Assembly (NCBI RefSeq): GCF_019511645.1
Contig: NZ_JAEUAX010000005.1
Coordinates: forward strand, 303,874-367,873
Length of the DNA stretch: 64,000 nt
Reading direction: 5' to 3'
Source of the DNA: Microbacterium ureisolvens
Lineage (GTDB): Bacteria; Actinomycetota; Actinomycetes; Actinomycetales; Microbacteriaceae
Of this stretch, positions 54,711-63,935 are shown piece by piece (the stretch's first letter is position 1; each line of letters starts with the position of its first letter). The notes beneath the pieces were generated by a model. The model did no database searches and was not told the DNA's origin. It was given only the letters and a program-made list of their open reading frames with translations. The position numbers and the translations under genes were made by a program.

Positions 54711-55760
54711 ATGGAAGTGGAACGCCCGCCCCGCCCCACCCGGGTGTCGGCTGCCACGGTCGCCCGAGCGGCCGGAGTGTCGGCGGCCGCGGTGTCGTAC
54801 GCGCTCCACGGGCTTCCCGGAGTCTCGGAATCGGTGCGGAAGCACATCCTCGACACCGCGGACGCGCTCGGCTTTGTCCGGCCGGAACTGCATCCGACCA
54901 GCCACCGCATCATCGGACTGATCCTCTCCGACATCGCCAATCCGTTCTATCCCGAGATCTCAGTCGCGTTCACGGAGGCGGCCCGCCGCCGCGGGTATGA
55001 GGTCTTCCTCGCCCACACCAAGGACGATGAAGAATCGGTCGCCGAAGCGCTCGACGCGATGCTGGACCGCCACGTCGACGGCGTCGCGATGACAGTCGCC
55101 CGTTCCGACACTGCCGAAGCGGTGCGCCGGCTGAGGCGGGCGCACGTTCCGCTGGTGCAGATCTCCCGCTCCTTCAGCGGCGTGGACGCGGACTTCGTAG
55201 GAATCGATGACGATGCGGCCGGCCGCGCCATGATGCGTCACGTGCTCGAGCACCGCCCCGACCAGATCGGGATCGTCGTCGGGCCCCGCACGTCGAGCGC
55301 GTCAGCCGCGCGGGAGGCGGCGTTCATCGATGAAGCCAGGGCCGCGGGAATCGCCATCGATCCCCGCCGTCGCGTCAACGCCCCACTGACCATCGCCGGG
55401 GGCCGGATGGCCGCCGAACACCTCCTTGGCCTCGAGCGACCGCCTACCTTCATCGTCTGCGGGAGCGATGTGCTCGCCTTGGGCGCGATGAGTCTCGCGC
55501 TCGCGATGGGTCTCGATGTTCCCGGCAATGTGGCGGTCAGCGGCTTCGACGGGATCGAGCTGGCCGCGACGCCGATGATCGATCTCACCGGTGTCGTTCA
55601 GCCCAGGCGCACGATGGCCTCGCGTGCCGTCGAACTGTTGATCGACAGGGTCGAACGAACCACGCACCACCCGACACGGCTGACCGTGCCCTTCTCGCTT
55701 CGCATTGGGCGTTCGTGCGGCTGCCAAACCACACCGACAGACAAGAGGAACAGTCCATGA
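54711..55760 (+). CDS. LacI-family transcriptional regulator
   Basis: A 349-residue regulator with an N-terminal HTH (SAATVARAAGVSAAAVSYALHG, residues about 13-34) and a periplasmic-binding-like effector domain (RIIGLILSDIANPFYPEISVAF onward, with VAVSGFDGIELA near the C-terminus). It is the first gene of a plus-strand operon with SDR, CoA-transferase, thiolase, kinase and dehydrogenase; its stop overlaps the SDR ATG (ATGA). The effector could be a sugar or a hydroxyacid, judged by the target enzymes. Confidence 0.92.
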   Translation: MEVERPPRPTRVSAATVARAAGVSAAAVSYALHGLPGVSESVRKHILDTADALGFVRPELHPTSHRIIGLILSDIANPFYPEISVAFTEAARRRGYEVFLAHTKDDEESVAEALDAMLDRHVDGVAMTVARSDTAEAVRRLRRAHVPLVQISRSFSGVDADFVGIDDDAAGRAMMRHVLEHRPDQIGIVVGPRTSSASAAREAAFIDEARAAGIAIDPRRRVNAPLTIAGGRMAAEHLLGLERPPTFIVCGSDVLALGAMSLALAMGLDVPGNVAVSGFDGIELAATPMIDLTGVVQPRRTMASRAVELLIDRVERTTHHPTRLTVPFSLRIGRSCGCQTTPTDKRNSP

Positions 55761-56488
55761 CCACCACCCCCGTCCGAACCGCCCTCATCACGGGGGCTGC
55801 ACGCGGGATCGGCTCAGGCATCGCCGGAGTGCTGGCGGCGCGCGGCTATCGCGTTATCGTCGCCGACGTCGACGAAGCGCGCGCCACCGCCACGGCGGCG
55901 GCACTCGGCGATGATCACGCTGGGATCGGCCTCGACGTGACCGATCGTGTCGCGGTAGACGGAGCGATCGAGGAGCTCGTCGCCCGGTACGGGCAGCTCG
56001 ACGTCGTCGTGAACAATGCCGGCATCAATCGCGACGCAATGTTCCACAAGATGACCGATGACCAGTGGTCGTCGGTGATCGACGTCGATCTGTCCGCCGT
56101 CTTCTATGTGAGCCGCGCGGCGGGAAGACACATGCGCGGCGCGGGGCAGGGCCGCATCATCAACATCTCCTCCGCCTCCTGGGAGGGCAACATCGGGCAG
56201 GCCAACTACGCCGCCGCGAAGGCCGGCGTGCTCGGGCTCACCTTCACCCTTGCGCGCGAACTGGCGCGATTCAACGTGACTGCGAACGCCATCTGCCCCG
56301 GGTTCATCGAGACCGACATGACACGCGGGATCCCTGCCGACATCTACGACGCGCAGATCGCGAAGATCCCGCTGGGACGAGCCGGCGACCCTGCCGACGT
56401 CGGACACGCGGTCGCTTACTTCGCCAGCGAGGAAGCTGCCTATATCACTGGACAGGTCCTTGAAGTGGGCGGCGGGTACCGGATATGA
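55757..56488 (+). CDS. Short-chain dehydrogenase, acetoacetyl-CoA reductase/3-hydroxybutyrate dehydrogenase-like
   Basis: A 243-residue classical SDR: cofactor loop ITGAARGIG (10-18), NNAGIN, catalytic Ser in NISSASWEG and YAAAK. It resembles PhaB/FabG. In context with CoA-transferase and thiolase it most likely acts on a 3-hydroxyacyl or acetoacetyl compound. Starts inside the LacI stop and its own stop overlaps the CoA-transferase ATG (ATGA at 56485-56488). Confidence 0.9.
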   Translation: MTTTPVRTALITGAARGIGSGIAGVLAARGYRVIVADVDEARATATAAALGDDHAGIGLDVTDRVAVDGAIEELVARYGQLDVVVNNAGINRDAMFHKMTDDQWSSVIDVDLSAVFYVSRAAGRHMRGAGQGRIINISSASWEGNIGQANYAAAKAGVLGLTFTLARELARFNVTANAICPGFIETDMTRGIPADIYDAQIAKIPLGRAGDPADVGHAVAYFASEEAAYITGQVLEVGGGYRI

Positions 56489-57975
56489 CGAACGTAATCA
56501 CGCCCGCCGAGGCTGCCGGGCTCATCACCGACCGGTCGACGGTTGCCCTCGACGGGTTCACCATGATGGGAGTCGCCGACGAGGTATACGCGGCAATCCA
56601 GGCGCGCTTCCTCGAGGCCGGGTCACCCCGAGATCTGACCTTGGTGCACCCCGCCGGCCAGTCCAACCGGAGCGCCGGAATGGAGCGATTCGCCGAACCT
56701 GGCCTCCTGCGACGGATCATCGGCTCCCATTGGGGACTCGCCCCGCGGATGGGAACCCTGATCAACGATGACGGTGTCGAGGGGGTATGCCTGCCGCAGG
56801 GTCAGCTCTCGCACCTGATCCGCTCCGTCGCTGGTGGCCGACCCGGCAATCTCTCGCGCGTCGGCATCGGGACATTTGTCGATCCTCGGATCGAGGGAGG
56901 GCGGGTCAACGCTCTCGCACGGGAGAACAGCGCGGCGAACGAATTTGTGGACGTCGTCTCCCTCGATGAGCACGAGTACCTCCTCTATAAGACGTTCCCC
57001 ATCGACGTCGCCATCTTCCGCGCATCACGCGTTGACCAGTCAGGCAACGCATCCCAGGACGGCGAGCCTGCGGGCCTCGATGCGCTTGCGCTGGCACAAG
57101 CGGCGCGCAACTCGGGTGGCATCGTGATCTGCCAGACACGAGAGATTGTGCCCGACGGGCAGATCAGCGCTCGCGACGTCACCGTGCCGGGCAATCTTGT
57201 CGACTACGTGGTAAGCGCCAGCGATGCAACGCAGTTCCATCGGCCGAGCGATGGATACGCAACCGCCGAAGACCTCGTCCAGGGAGTGATCTCCGATGAG
57301 GCGCTCGCACTGGCTCTGGAATCCTTCCCGCCCCATCCCGACAGGCTCGCGATCGGCCGGCGCGGCGCCCGACTCGTGGAGCCCGGCGATGTCATCAACG
57401 TCGGAACGGGGATCCCGGGCGACACGGTAGGCATCGCGCTCGCCCAGTCGGGTCTGCTCTCCTCGGTGCATATGTCGATCGAATCCGGCGTGTACGGTGG
57501 CGTCCCTCTCGGCGGTACAGATTTCGGCGCTGCGCTGCACCCGTCCGCGATCATCGGGCACGCCGCCCAGTTCGACTTCTACAACGGCGGCGGCGTCGAC
57601 ATCGCGTTCATGGGCGTCGGCCAGGTGGATGCCGTCGGCAATGTGAACGTGTCGAAGCTCGGTGGTCGCCTCATCGGGTGCGGCGGTTTCATCGACATTC
57701 TGAGCGGCGCGCGACGCATCTGCTTCCTCATGTCCGGCCGTGGCCGCCACGCCAAGTTCGTGGACGAGATTGAACACCTCACGTTCTCCGGCCCGACGGC
57801 CCTCGACGCCGGCCAGCAGGTCTACCTCGCCACCGAGGACTTCACACTCCAGCTCACCACCGACGGCTGGATCGTCCTCGACGCGGACGAGTCAGCGGAA
57901 GCGGCGGCCACGCTCGCGCGTGTCCCGCTCGCATCCAGCCAACGCGTTGCAACAACAGGAAAGGCCTCCACATGA
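56485..57975 (+). CDS. Acyl-CoA transferase, YdiF/propionate CoA-transferase type
   Basis: A 496-residue family I CoA-transferase with both halves fused. The catalytic glutamate is Glu333 in SIESGVYGG, the same number as in E. coli YdiF. Other blocks are LDGFTMMGVADEVYAAIQ at the start, GTGIPGDTVGIAL and FDFYNGGGVDIAFMGVGQVDAVGNVNVSK. It moves CoA between a short-chain acyl-CoA and a free acid, for example acetate or acetoacetate. Coupled at both ends to SDR and thiolase genes (ATGA overlaps). Confidence 0.92.
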   Translation: MTNVITPAEAAGLITDRSTVALDGFTMMGVADEVYAAIQARFLEAGSPRDLTLVHPAGQSNRSAGMERFAEPGLLRRIIGSHWGLAPRMGTLINDDGVEGVCLPQGQLSHLIRSVAGGRPGNLSRVGIGTFVDPRIEGGRVNALARENSAANEFVDVVSLDEHEYLLYKTFPIDVAIFRASRVDQSGNASQDGEPAGLDALALAQAARNSGGIVICQTREIVPDGQISARDVTVPGNLVDYVVSASDATQFHRPSDGYATAEDLVQGVISDEALALALESFPPHPDRLAIGRRGARLVEPGDVINVGTGIPGDTVGIALAQSGLLSSVHMSIESGVYGGVPLGGTDFGAALHPSAIIGHAAQFDFYNGGGVDIAFMGVGQVDAVGNVNVSKLGGRLIGCGGFIDILSGARRICFLMSGRGRHAKFVDEIEHLTFSGPTALDAGQQVYLATEDFTLQLTTDGWIVLDADESAEAAATLARVPLASSQRVATTGKAST

Positions 57976-59153
57976 GTTCTGCTGCGCCCGTCTACATCCT
58001 GGAAGGTGCACGAACCGCTGTCGGGTCATTCGGTGGCGCCTTCGCATCCGTGCCCGCGCACGAGCTCGGCGCCGCAGCGGTCGGGGAAGCCGTCCGCCGC
58101 GCAGGCCTGACCGTCGCCGATGTCGACGAGTTCATCATCGGATGTGTCGGCCAGGTGGGTCCCGACGCCTTCGTCGCGCGCAGGGTCGCGCTAGCCGCCG
58201 GCGCCCGGGAGTCATCAACCGCGATGACCGTCAACCGCCTGTGCGGCTCCGGACTGCAAGCAGCGGCGAGCGCGGCGTTGGAGCTGCGAGAAGGCGACTC
58301 CGCGATCGTCGTCGCCGGCGGTGCCGAGAACATGTCCCGGCAGCCGTTCATGGACTTCGATGCGCGAAACGGCTACCGGCTCGGCCACCATCAACTCGTG
58401 GACGGAACTCTCTCGCTCGTGACAGATCCGTGGGGCCGTTACCCCATGGGTCGCACAGCCGAGAACGTCGCGACACGCTTCTCCATCCGCCGCGAGGATC
58501 AGGATCGCTTCGCGGCGGAGAGCCAACGACGCGCGGCCGAGGCGATCGACCAGGGTCTCGTCGCCGCCGAAGTCGTCCCTGTCACTGTAAGGCAGAGGAA
58601 ATCGACCTTCGACGTGACAGAGGACGAGCATCCTCGAGCGACAACAGTCGAGGCGCTGGCTGAGCTGCGTCCAGCGTTCTCGGAGGACGGTACCGTCACG
58701 GCCGGAAACTCGTCGGGCATCAACGACGCAGGAGCGGCCCTCGTCCTGGCGTCTGCCGATGCCGTGGAGCAGCGATCGCTCACGCCGATCGCCGAACTGG
58801 TCGCGTTCGCCAAAGTTGGGCTCGCACCGGACATCATGGGATACGCCCCCGTCGCAGCGATCCAGAAGGTGCTCGACAAGGCGGCTCTCACCCTGGACGA
58901 CATCGGCTGGATCGAGCTCAATGAGGCCTTCGCCTCGCAAGCGCTTGCCGTCCAGCGCGATGCTCGGCTGGATCCATCCCTCGTCAACCCGCTCGGCGGC
59001 GCGATCGCGTGGGGGCACCCGATCGGCGCAACCGGCACAATCCTCGCGCTACGCACGATCTACAACATCCGACGCCTCGGGCGGGAGTACGGACTGATCA
59101 CGATGTGCATCGGCGGCGGCCAGGGCGTGGCGGCCATCGTGCGCGCCGTGTGA
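57972..59153 (+). CDS. Acetyl-CoA acetyltransferase (thiolase)
   Basis: A 393-residue thiolase. The nucleophilic Cys91 lies in NRLCGSGLQA, His349 in GHPIGATG and the second catalytic cysteine Cys379 in MCIGGGQG. Cleaves acetoacetyl-CoA to two acetyl-CoA or the reverse. Its start overlaps the CoA-transferase stop. SDR, CoA-transferase and thiolase together allow conversion of 3-hydroxybutyrate to acetyl-CoA, or a related beta-oxidation of a short hydroxyacid. Confidence 0.96.
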   Translation: MSSAAPVYILEGARTAVGSFGGAFASVPAHELGAAAVGEAVRRAGLTVADVDEFIIGCVGQVGPDAFVARRVALAAGARESSTAMTVNRLCGSGLQAAASAALELREGDSAIVVAGGAENMSRQPFMDFDARNGYRLGHHQLVDGTLSLVTDPWGRYPMGRTAENVATRFSIRREDQDRFAAESQRRAAEAIDQGLVAAEVVPVTVRQRKSTFDVTEDEHPRATTVEALAELRPAFSEDGTVTAGNSSGINDAGAALVLASADAVEQRSLTPIAELVAFAKVGLAPDIMGYAPVAAIQKVLDKAALTLDDIGWIELNEAFASQALAVQRDARLDPSLVNPLGGAIAWGHPIGATGTILALRTIYNIRRLGREYGLITMCIGGGQGVAAIVRAV

Positions 59154-59155
59154 GC

Positions 59156-60340
59156 ATGCTCGACTCATCCTCCTGCGGCTTCAGCCCCTCGTGGGACGAA
59201 CGTTTGCGGGTCGTACTGGCCTTCGACTCCATGAAAGGCTCCCTGTCCGCCGCTGAAGCCTGCGCGGCGGCGTCGAACGAGATCCGCCGCCGGTTCGCCA
59301 CCGACGTAGACGTCCTCTCCTGCCCGATGGCGGACGGCGGCGAGGGAAGCCTGGACCTGATCCTCACTGACCCGCAGGCCCGCCGCGTAGACGTTGCGTC
59401 TGTTGACGCACTCGGCCGACCGATCACGGCGGCGTACGCATGGAAGGACCGCGGAGCTCACATCGAGGTCGCACGCGCGTGTGGACTTCCACAGGTGGCG
59501 GACGTGCCCCTACGTCCTCTCGAGGCATCGACCTACGGCGTAGGTCTCATCGTCATGGATGCCCTCCGGCGAGGAGCGGAGCACATCTTCCTGTACCTCG
59601 GCGGGACTGCCAGCTCGGACGCCGGCGCGGGGCTCATGGAGGCGCTCGGAATGCGCTTCACCGACGATTCTGGCACCGACCTCCCCCACGGTGGCGGCGG
59701 GCTCCTCGCACTCGACGCCATCGACGCTTCGGAACTCTCCCGCGCTGCTCTCGCGGCGAGGTGGACACTGGTCACTGATGTGACCACCCCTCTCCTCGGT
59801 GACTGCGGCACGGCCGCAACGTTCGGACCTCAAAAAGGTGCGAGCGCTGCGGAGGTGACAACGCTGTCGGCCGCATTCGATCGTCTCGCCAACATCGTCG
59901 AGGAAGCGACGACCCGAGCGATCGGACAGGAGCCCGGCTCGGGAGCAGCAGGCGGCATTCCGGCTCTCGTCAGCGCGTTCTTTGATTCGACGACCGTGTC
60001 GGGCGCGGAGCATTTCGCCCGACACGCCGGACTGCACCAGGCGATCGAGTCTGCCGACCTTGTCATCACGGGCGAGGGGCGATTGGACGCGCAGTCCTTC
60101 AATGGAAAGGTCGTCGGCTACGTCGCCACCTCATCCCGGAGCGCGTCGAAGACGCCGCCGTGCGTAGCGATCGCCGGCACCATCGACCGGACTGTCGACA
60201 TCTCGCCGTACCTCGTCGCAGCCTTCGCATTGGCCGACGGCCCCGCCACGTTGTCGGAGCTGGTCGACCGCGCCGCTGTCTCGGTCGGGTTGCGCGCGGC
60301 GGATGTCATCGCACTGTGCCTCGCATCTCGCCGGGACTGA
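59156..60340 (+). CDS. Glycerate kinase (GarK/GlxK family)
   Basis: A 394-residue glycerate kinase. Features: RVVLAFDSMKGSLSAAEAC (residues about 18-36), CPMADGGEGSLDLIL, YLGGTASSDAGAGLMEALG and GEGRLDAQSFNGKVVGYVA. It phosphorylates D-glycerate with ATP, giving 2- or 3-phosphoglycerate. It begins 2 bp after the thiolase stop (ATG 59156; GTG 59150 is also in frame). Ties hydroxyacid metabolism to the central pathway. Confidence 0.93.
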   Translation: MLDSSSCGFSPSWDERLRVVLAFDSMKGSLSAAEACAAASNEIRRRFATDVDVLSCPMADGGEGSLDLILTDPQARRVDVASVDALGRPITAAYAWKDRGAHIEVARACGLPQVADVPLRPLEASTYGVGLIVMDALRRGAEHIFLYLGGTASSDAGAGLMEALGMRFTDDSGTDLPHGGGGLLALDAIDASELSRAALAARWTLVTDVTTPLLGDCGTAATFGPQKGASAAEVTTLSAAFDRLANIVEEATTRAIGQEPGSGAAGGIPALVSAFFDSTTVSGAEHFARHAGLHQAIESADLVITGEGRLDAQSFNGKVVGYVATSSRSASKTPPCVAIAGTIDRTVDISPYLVAAFALADGPATLSELVDRAAVSVGLRAADVIALCLASRRD

Positions 60341-60373
60341 GCACGCTTTCATCCCCTACTGGAAGGAAGTCTC

Positions 60374-61387
60374 ATGAAAGCTGTTCTGTACTCGGGCCCT
60401 GGTCGCTTTGAGATTCGCGAACTCGAAAGTGCGCGACTAGAGGCCCGCGACGTGAGAATCAGAGTCGAGCTGGCAGGACTGTGTGGCACGGACCTCCATG
60501 TCCACGACGGCGAGTTCGGCGCGACTTTTCCGCTCGTCCCCGGCCATGAGGTGGTCGGCACGATCATCGAGGCCGGCCCGCAAGCGACCATACAGCTCGG
60601 TACTCGCGTCGCAATCGAAGTAGGCACCTACTGTGGAACCTGCCGAAAGTGCACGACGGGGCGGGCCGCGTACTGCGAGAACCTCACCGCCATCGGAATC
60701 CAAACTCATGGCGGGTTCGCGGAAGAGATCGTCGTGCCCGAGTGGCAGTGCCACCCCCTCGACACAATGAGGCTCGAGCATGCGGCGTTCATCGAACCCA
60801 CCGCCTGCGCTCTGCACGGCCTCGAACGCATGCAACTACCGGCCGGCGCTTCGCTTCTCGTCATCGGCGCAGGCCCGACCGGCCAGCTGCTCGCCCTCCT
60901 CGCTAAACGCAACGGCGCCGCCTCAGTGACGATCGCAGCGCCAACCTCATCCAAGTTAGATCTCGCCCGAGAGCTTGGCGCCGACGAAACTGTCCTCATT
61001 GATCGAGCCGACCCTGCGGCGGCGATCGACGACCTGCTCGCGCGAAAGCCCGACGGATTCGACGGTGTCATCGAAGCGTCGGGCTCACCCGTCATGCTCG
61101 AACTCGCCATGCGAGCCGTGGGGATCGGTGGAACAGTGCTCGTCTACGGCATGGCGCGGGAGGCGGACGTCGCCCGCCTAAGCCCCTACGATATCTTCGC
61201 CCGTCAGCTGACGATCCGCGGCTCATATGCGCAATATCTGGAATTCGGCAAAGCCATCGCGTACCTGAAGTCCGGAGGTCTGCCGGTCCACCGGCTTATC
61301 ACCCACCGATTCGCGTTGGACCAGTTCTCTGAGGCTCTCGATGCGCTCGCCAGCAGCGACTGCATCAAAGCGATCATCCAGTTCTAG
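60374..61387 (+). CDS. Zinc-dependent alcohol/polyol dehydrogenase (MDR family)
   Basis: A 337-residue medium-chain dehydrogenase. Catalytic zinc ligands are Cys37 and His58/Glu59; structural zinc ligands are Cys87, Cys90, Cys93 and Cys101; the NAD loop is IGAGPTGQL near residue 164. Resembles threonine and sorbitol/hydroxyacid dehydrogenases. Preceded by AAGGAAG. Probably oxidises an alcohol or hydroxyacid to a keto compound in the LacI-controlled pathway. Confidence 0.93.
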   Translation: MKAVLYSGPGRFEIRELESARLEARDVRIRVELAGLCGTDLHVHDGEFGATFPLVPGHEVVGTIIEAGPQATIQLGTRVAIEVGTYCGTCRKCTTGRAAYCENLTAIGIQTHGGFAEEIVVPEWQCHPLDTMRLEHAAFIEPTACALHGLERMQLPAGASLLVIGAGPTGQLLALLAKRNGAASVTIAAPTSSKLDLARELGADETVLIDRADPAAAIDDLLARKPDGFDGVIEASGSPVMLELAMRAVGIGGTVLVYGMAREADVARLSPYDIFARQLTIRGSYAQYLEFGKAIAYLKSGGLPVHRLITHRFALDQFSEALDALASSDCIKAIIQF

Positions 61388-61408
61388 TCCAGTACAGGAG
61401 ATACGTAC

Positions 61409-61732
61409 ATGCGCCTTGAGGTAATTCGCACATTGGTGGCGGTGTACGACACCGGTTCCGTCGTCGGAGCTGCCACCCGCCAGGGCTACAGCACATCCGC
61501 GGTCTCTCGTCAGATCGGAGCGTTCCAACGAGAACTCGGCATGACGCTGTTCGAGCCTGACGGGCGAGGGATTCGCGCAACCAATGCCCTGTTGGATCTG
61601 GTGGACGAGATGCGCCAACTCGTGGAACAGGCCGACAGGCTTCAGGCACGCTTACGACGCACGAGGTCTGCTGCGCATCAACCCAGTGCGGGCGATCGCA
61701 GTATGCCAATCGCCCCTAGTGCGCTTCCGTGA
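61409..61732 (+). pseudogene. LysR-family regulator, truncated after the HTH domain
   Basis: Only a LysR HTH is kept: MRLEVIRTLVAVYDTGSVVGAATRQGYSTSAVSRQIGAFQRELGMTLF (residues 1-48), then the linker helix, and from residue about 80 the sequence turns into low-complexity residues with a stop at 107. Another frame briefly shows RGLLRINPVRAIAV, so a frameshift probably caused the loss. A full LysR is about 300 residues. It may be nonfunctional. Confidence 0.75.
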
Positions 61733-62068
61733 GTGTGAACAGCACAGCGTGGAATCTCCTCCGGATCGGGTTCCTTCTCGGCCGTTCTAGTTTCCGACAG
61801 GCCGGGCGAAGCAGACACCTGTCTTGCGGGTGTTTGTGGCACACTCGACCACCGCGGTCGCCGGTCGCGTCAAAGCCGGGCTTGGGATGCGGGCTGGTCA
61901 TTTGAGGCCTACCACACTGCCGACTCGACGAGGAGGTCGACGCCCGCAACGCCGCCCCGTGGAACTGCGGGCCGCGGCTGCCGAGTTCCCGCGCGGAGGA
62001 CTTGATGACATCGACTAGGGTGACGTGCCCTGTGGCGGTAGCGAGATTCCGATGGGTCGCCGCCTTTG
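61733..62068. other. 336-bp gap, no gene seen
   Basis: No frame with homology; no repeat of note. Holds at most the lost C-terminal part of the LysR gene; the right end is the hairpin at 62069. Confidence 0.4.
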
Positions 62069-62102
62069 TGGAACCGCCGCGACGGTCGTCGCGGCGGTTC
62101 CA
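62069..62102 (-). terminator. Perfect 15-bp stem-loop after the esterase gene
   Basis: GGAACCGCCGCGAC and GTCGCGGCGGTTCC pair perfectly around GGTC, with one more T-A pair outside. It lies 6 bp past the esterase stop on the minus strand. No T-run follows, but the stem is strong; it could serve the LysR side as well. Confidence 0.7.
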
Positions 62103-62108
62103 TGAGGT

Positions 62109-63461
62109 CTACTGAGCGAACAGCCAGTCGATGATCACGTCGTTGGTGTAGGTCGGAATCCACGACCCGTGGGGGAACACAGGGGTCGTTCCTGCGGGGA
62201 ACGTGGTGAACAGATGGCTGCTTCCCTCGGCGTGAGCGCGATCCAGCGCTTCGGCTGCGGCAGCTTCTTTTTCGACGTCCGAACCGAGGCCCGACCATTC
62301 GCTCCAGGTCACGGTCACTCCGGCGTCCTCGAACGCGCGAAAGATGCGGTAATCGGAGCCTTCAGCGTCATAGGCCACGTTGGCATCGTCGATCGAGTGG
62401 ACCGCCCAGATCGGGAAGTCGCTCAGATTTGCAACTGCGGCCGCTTCGTCTCCCCGACCGCAGATCAGGAGCGCGCCCGCGAAGAGATCGGAGCGCTCCT
62501 GCAGAACCGACCAGGAGCCCATCGACCCCATCGAGACTCCACTGATGTAGATACGGTCTGGATCGATCTGGGGGTTGTCTGCCAGGGTCTGCTCGACGAG
62601 CTCGACAACGGTCTGCACCATGGTGGGTGTCGGCCAGCGGCCCATGTTCGAGTCGCTCGGGTTGGTCTGCGGCGAGAGCACGTAGGCCGAATGGCGGGCC
62701 TGCCGCGCGGGATCGGCGAACGCTGTCGCCAGCTGGTTGCCCGCGAGCTGGGCGAAGTTGTCGGTGCCACTCTCGCCCGCGCCGTGCAGCGTGACAACGA
62801 GCGGGTAGGACTTGCCCTGTTCCAGCTTCGGCGTGAAGTAGCGATACGGCAGCGTCGTACCTGAATCGGCGACGAACGTACCGTGGCCGAAGTCCTCGAT
62901 GATCAGGTTGCGGACCTCGCTATTGGTGACGTCACGGCCCGGGTGACCGTTGATCCTCTGGGCGTTCACCTCGTGGCCCGAGTGGCCCGCGCGAGGCACA
63001 TTCCCAACGATGGATTGGACCTGGCTGACGGTGTAGGCGCCGTGCAGGTTGTAGAAATACTCCCGCCCCACGAAGGAAACGGCTGGAGCGAGCGCGTCGT
63101 CGTCGTCCAGTTCCAGGATGATGAAACGCCCGGGCTTCTGTTGATCGCTGAAGCTCGTGTCGTCGTTGGAGTACGCGTCGACGACGGTCCGCTTGCCCGT
63201 GGCGGGTGCCATCCCCGGACGAGTCAACGTCACGTCCACATCGAAGGCCGCCGTGTCGATCTCCACCGATCCCAGATCGACTGTTCCGTCGTATTCGACG
63301 GCAAGCCCGGTAGCCTTGATGCCGACCGGGGTGACTTCCGTGATGACTGTCGCATCCACCGCCCGCAACTGCCGCGGAGCTGCCTGCGCGGCCGGTACCG
63401 ACACGAATGTCGCCGCGGCAACTGCGACGATGACCGCAGCCGCACCGAGTTTCCGATTCAT
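62109..63461 (-). CDS. Secreted esterase of the PHB depolymerase/LpqC family
   Basis: A 450-residue secreted protein. Signal peptide: NRKLGAAAVIVAVAAATFVSVPAAQAA (cleavage after the AQA near residue 26). The catalytic domain (from about residue 220) has YPLVVTLHGAGESG, the nucleophile GVSMGSMGS, an acid in HSIDDANV and a His near FPHGSW. The N-terminal 200 residues form an additional beta-rich region (VDATVITEVTPVGIKATG...). It likely cleaves extracellular polyhydroxyalkanoate, feruloyl or acetyl esters. GAGGG lies 6 bases before ATG 63461; ATG 63476 would add five residues. Confidence 0.88.
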   Translation of the reverse strand: MNRKLGAAAVIVAVAAATFVSVPAAQAAPRQLRAVDATVITEVTPVGIKATGLAVEYDGTVDLGSVEIDTAAFDVDVTLTRPGMAPATGKRTVVDAYSNDDTSFSDQQKPGRFIILELDDDDALAPAVSFVGREYFYNLHGAYTVSQVQSIVGNVPRAGHSGHEVNAQRINGHPGRDVTNSEVRNLIIEDFGHGTFVADSGTTLPYRYFTPKLEQGKSYPLVVTLHGAGESGTDNFAQLAGNQLATAFADPARQARHSAYVLSPQTNPSDSNMGRWPTPTMVQTVVELVEQTLADNPQIDPDRIYISGVSMGSMGSWSVLQERSDLFAGALLICGRGDEAAAVANLSDFPIWAVHSIDDANVAYDAEGSDYRIFRAFEDAGVTVTWSEWSGLGSDVEKEAAAAEALDRAHAEGSSHLFTTFPAGTTPVFPHGSWIPTYTNDVIIDWLFAQ

Positions 63462-63476
63462 AACTGCCCTCTTCAT

Positions 63477-63756
63477 TGAGATGTGCCACAACTCTGCGGC
63501 CTGCTGTCCGGACGGACCGCAGCAAACCGGACGCTAACCAGCCGGCCCCGAGATCAGCAACCGTAAGCGGATCTTGGGCCGAGGCGCCGCGGTTTTCGGC
63601 GTCTGCTGCCGCCACGTCTTCCCGCAGTAATTGCCCCGCGGCGCCGAACGCTTGTAGACCTCGACACGTCGAGCGGTGCTCAGCGACCATCCCTCGGCTG
63701 GACGATCAGGCACCCAGCAGTCCGCCGCAGACGAGTACAACCGCCAGTCCGGCGAG
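63477..63756. other. Intergenic gap before the LacI-like remnant
   Basis: No gene is recognised; frames contain stops and mixed composition. The last 40 bp belong to the vestigial GntR C-terminus (QADLVRRA frame) described next. Confidence 0.35.
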
Positions 63757-63920
63757 CAAGCCGACCTCGTCCGGAGAGCATGATGCCTTTCGGGGATCCG
63801 GCGTCGGCGACTCTCGAGGACATCGCGGCGCGTGCAGGAGTCTCTCGTTCCGCGGGGTCCCACGTGCTGACGGTGTCGGCGGCGCTGCAGAACTGGTCGA
63901 TTCCGGCGCTTGAAAAGTGA
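63725..63920 (+). pseudogene. Remnant of a GntR C-terminus followed by a LacI N-terminus
   Basis: 63757-63872 matches 10025-10140 at about 97 of 116 positions by hand alignment. It encodes the end of the GntR UTRA domain (EQADLVRRA, stop at 63779-63781 region) and then a LacI start (MMPFGDPASATLEDIAARAGVSRSAGS). After residue about 30 the LacI frame is no longer recognisable (VLTVSAALQNWSIPALEK, stop at 63918-63920). Neither gene is complete. It is in the same orientation as the left copy. Confidence 0.75.
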
Positions 63921-63935
63921 ACGGTTGCGGGCAGT

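Noticed and set aside
54711..55760. Assigning the LacI gene to control of the peptide operon
   Set aside because: It is coupled to the SDR/thiolase operon and has its own twin operator; the peptide operon has a different palindrome.
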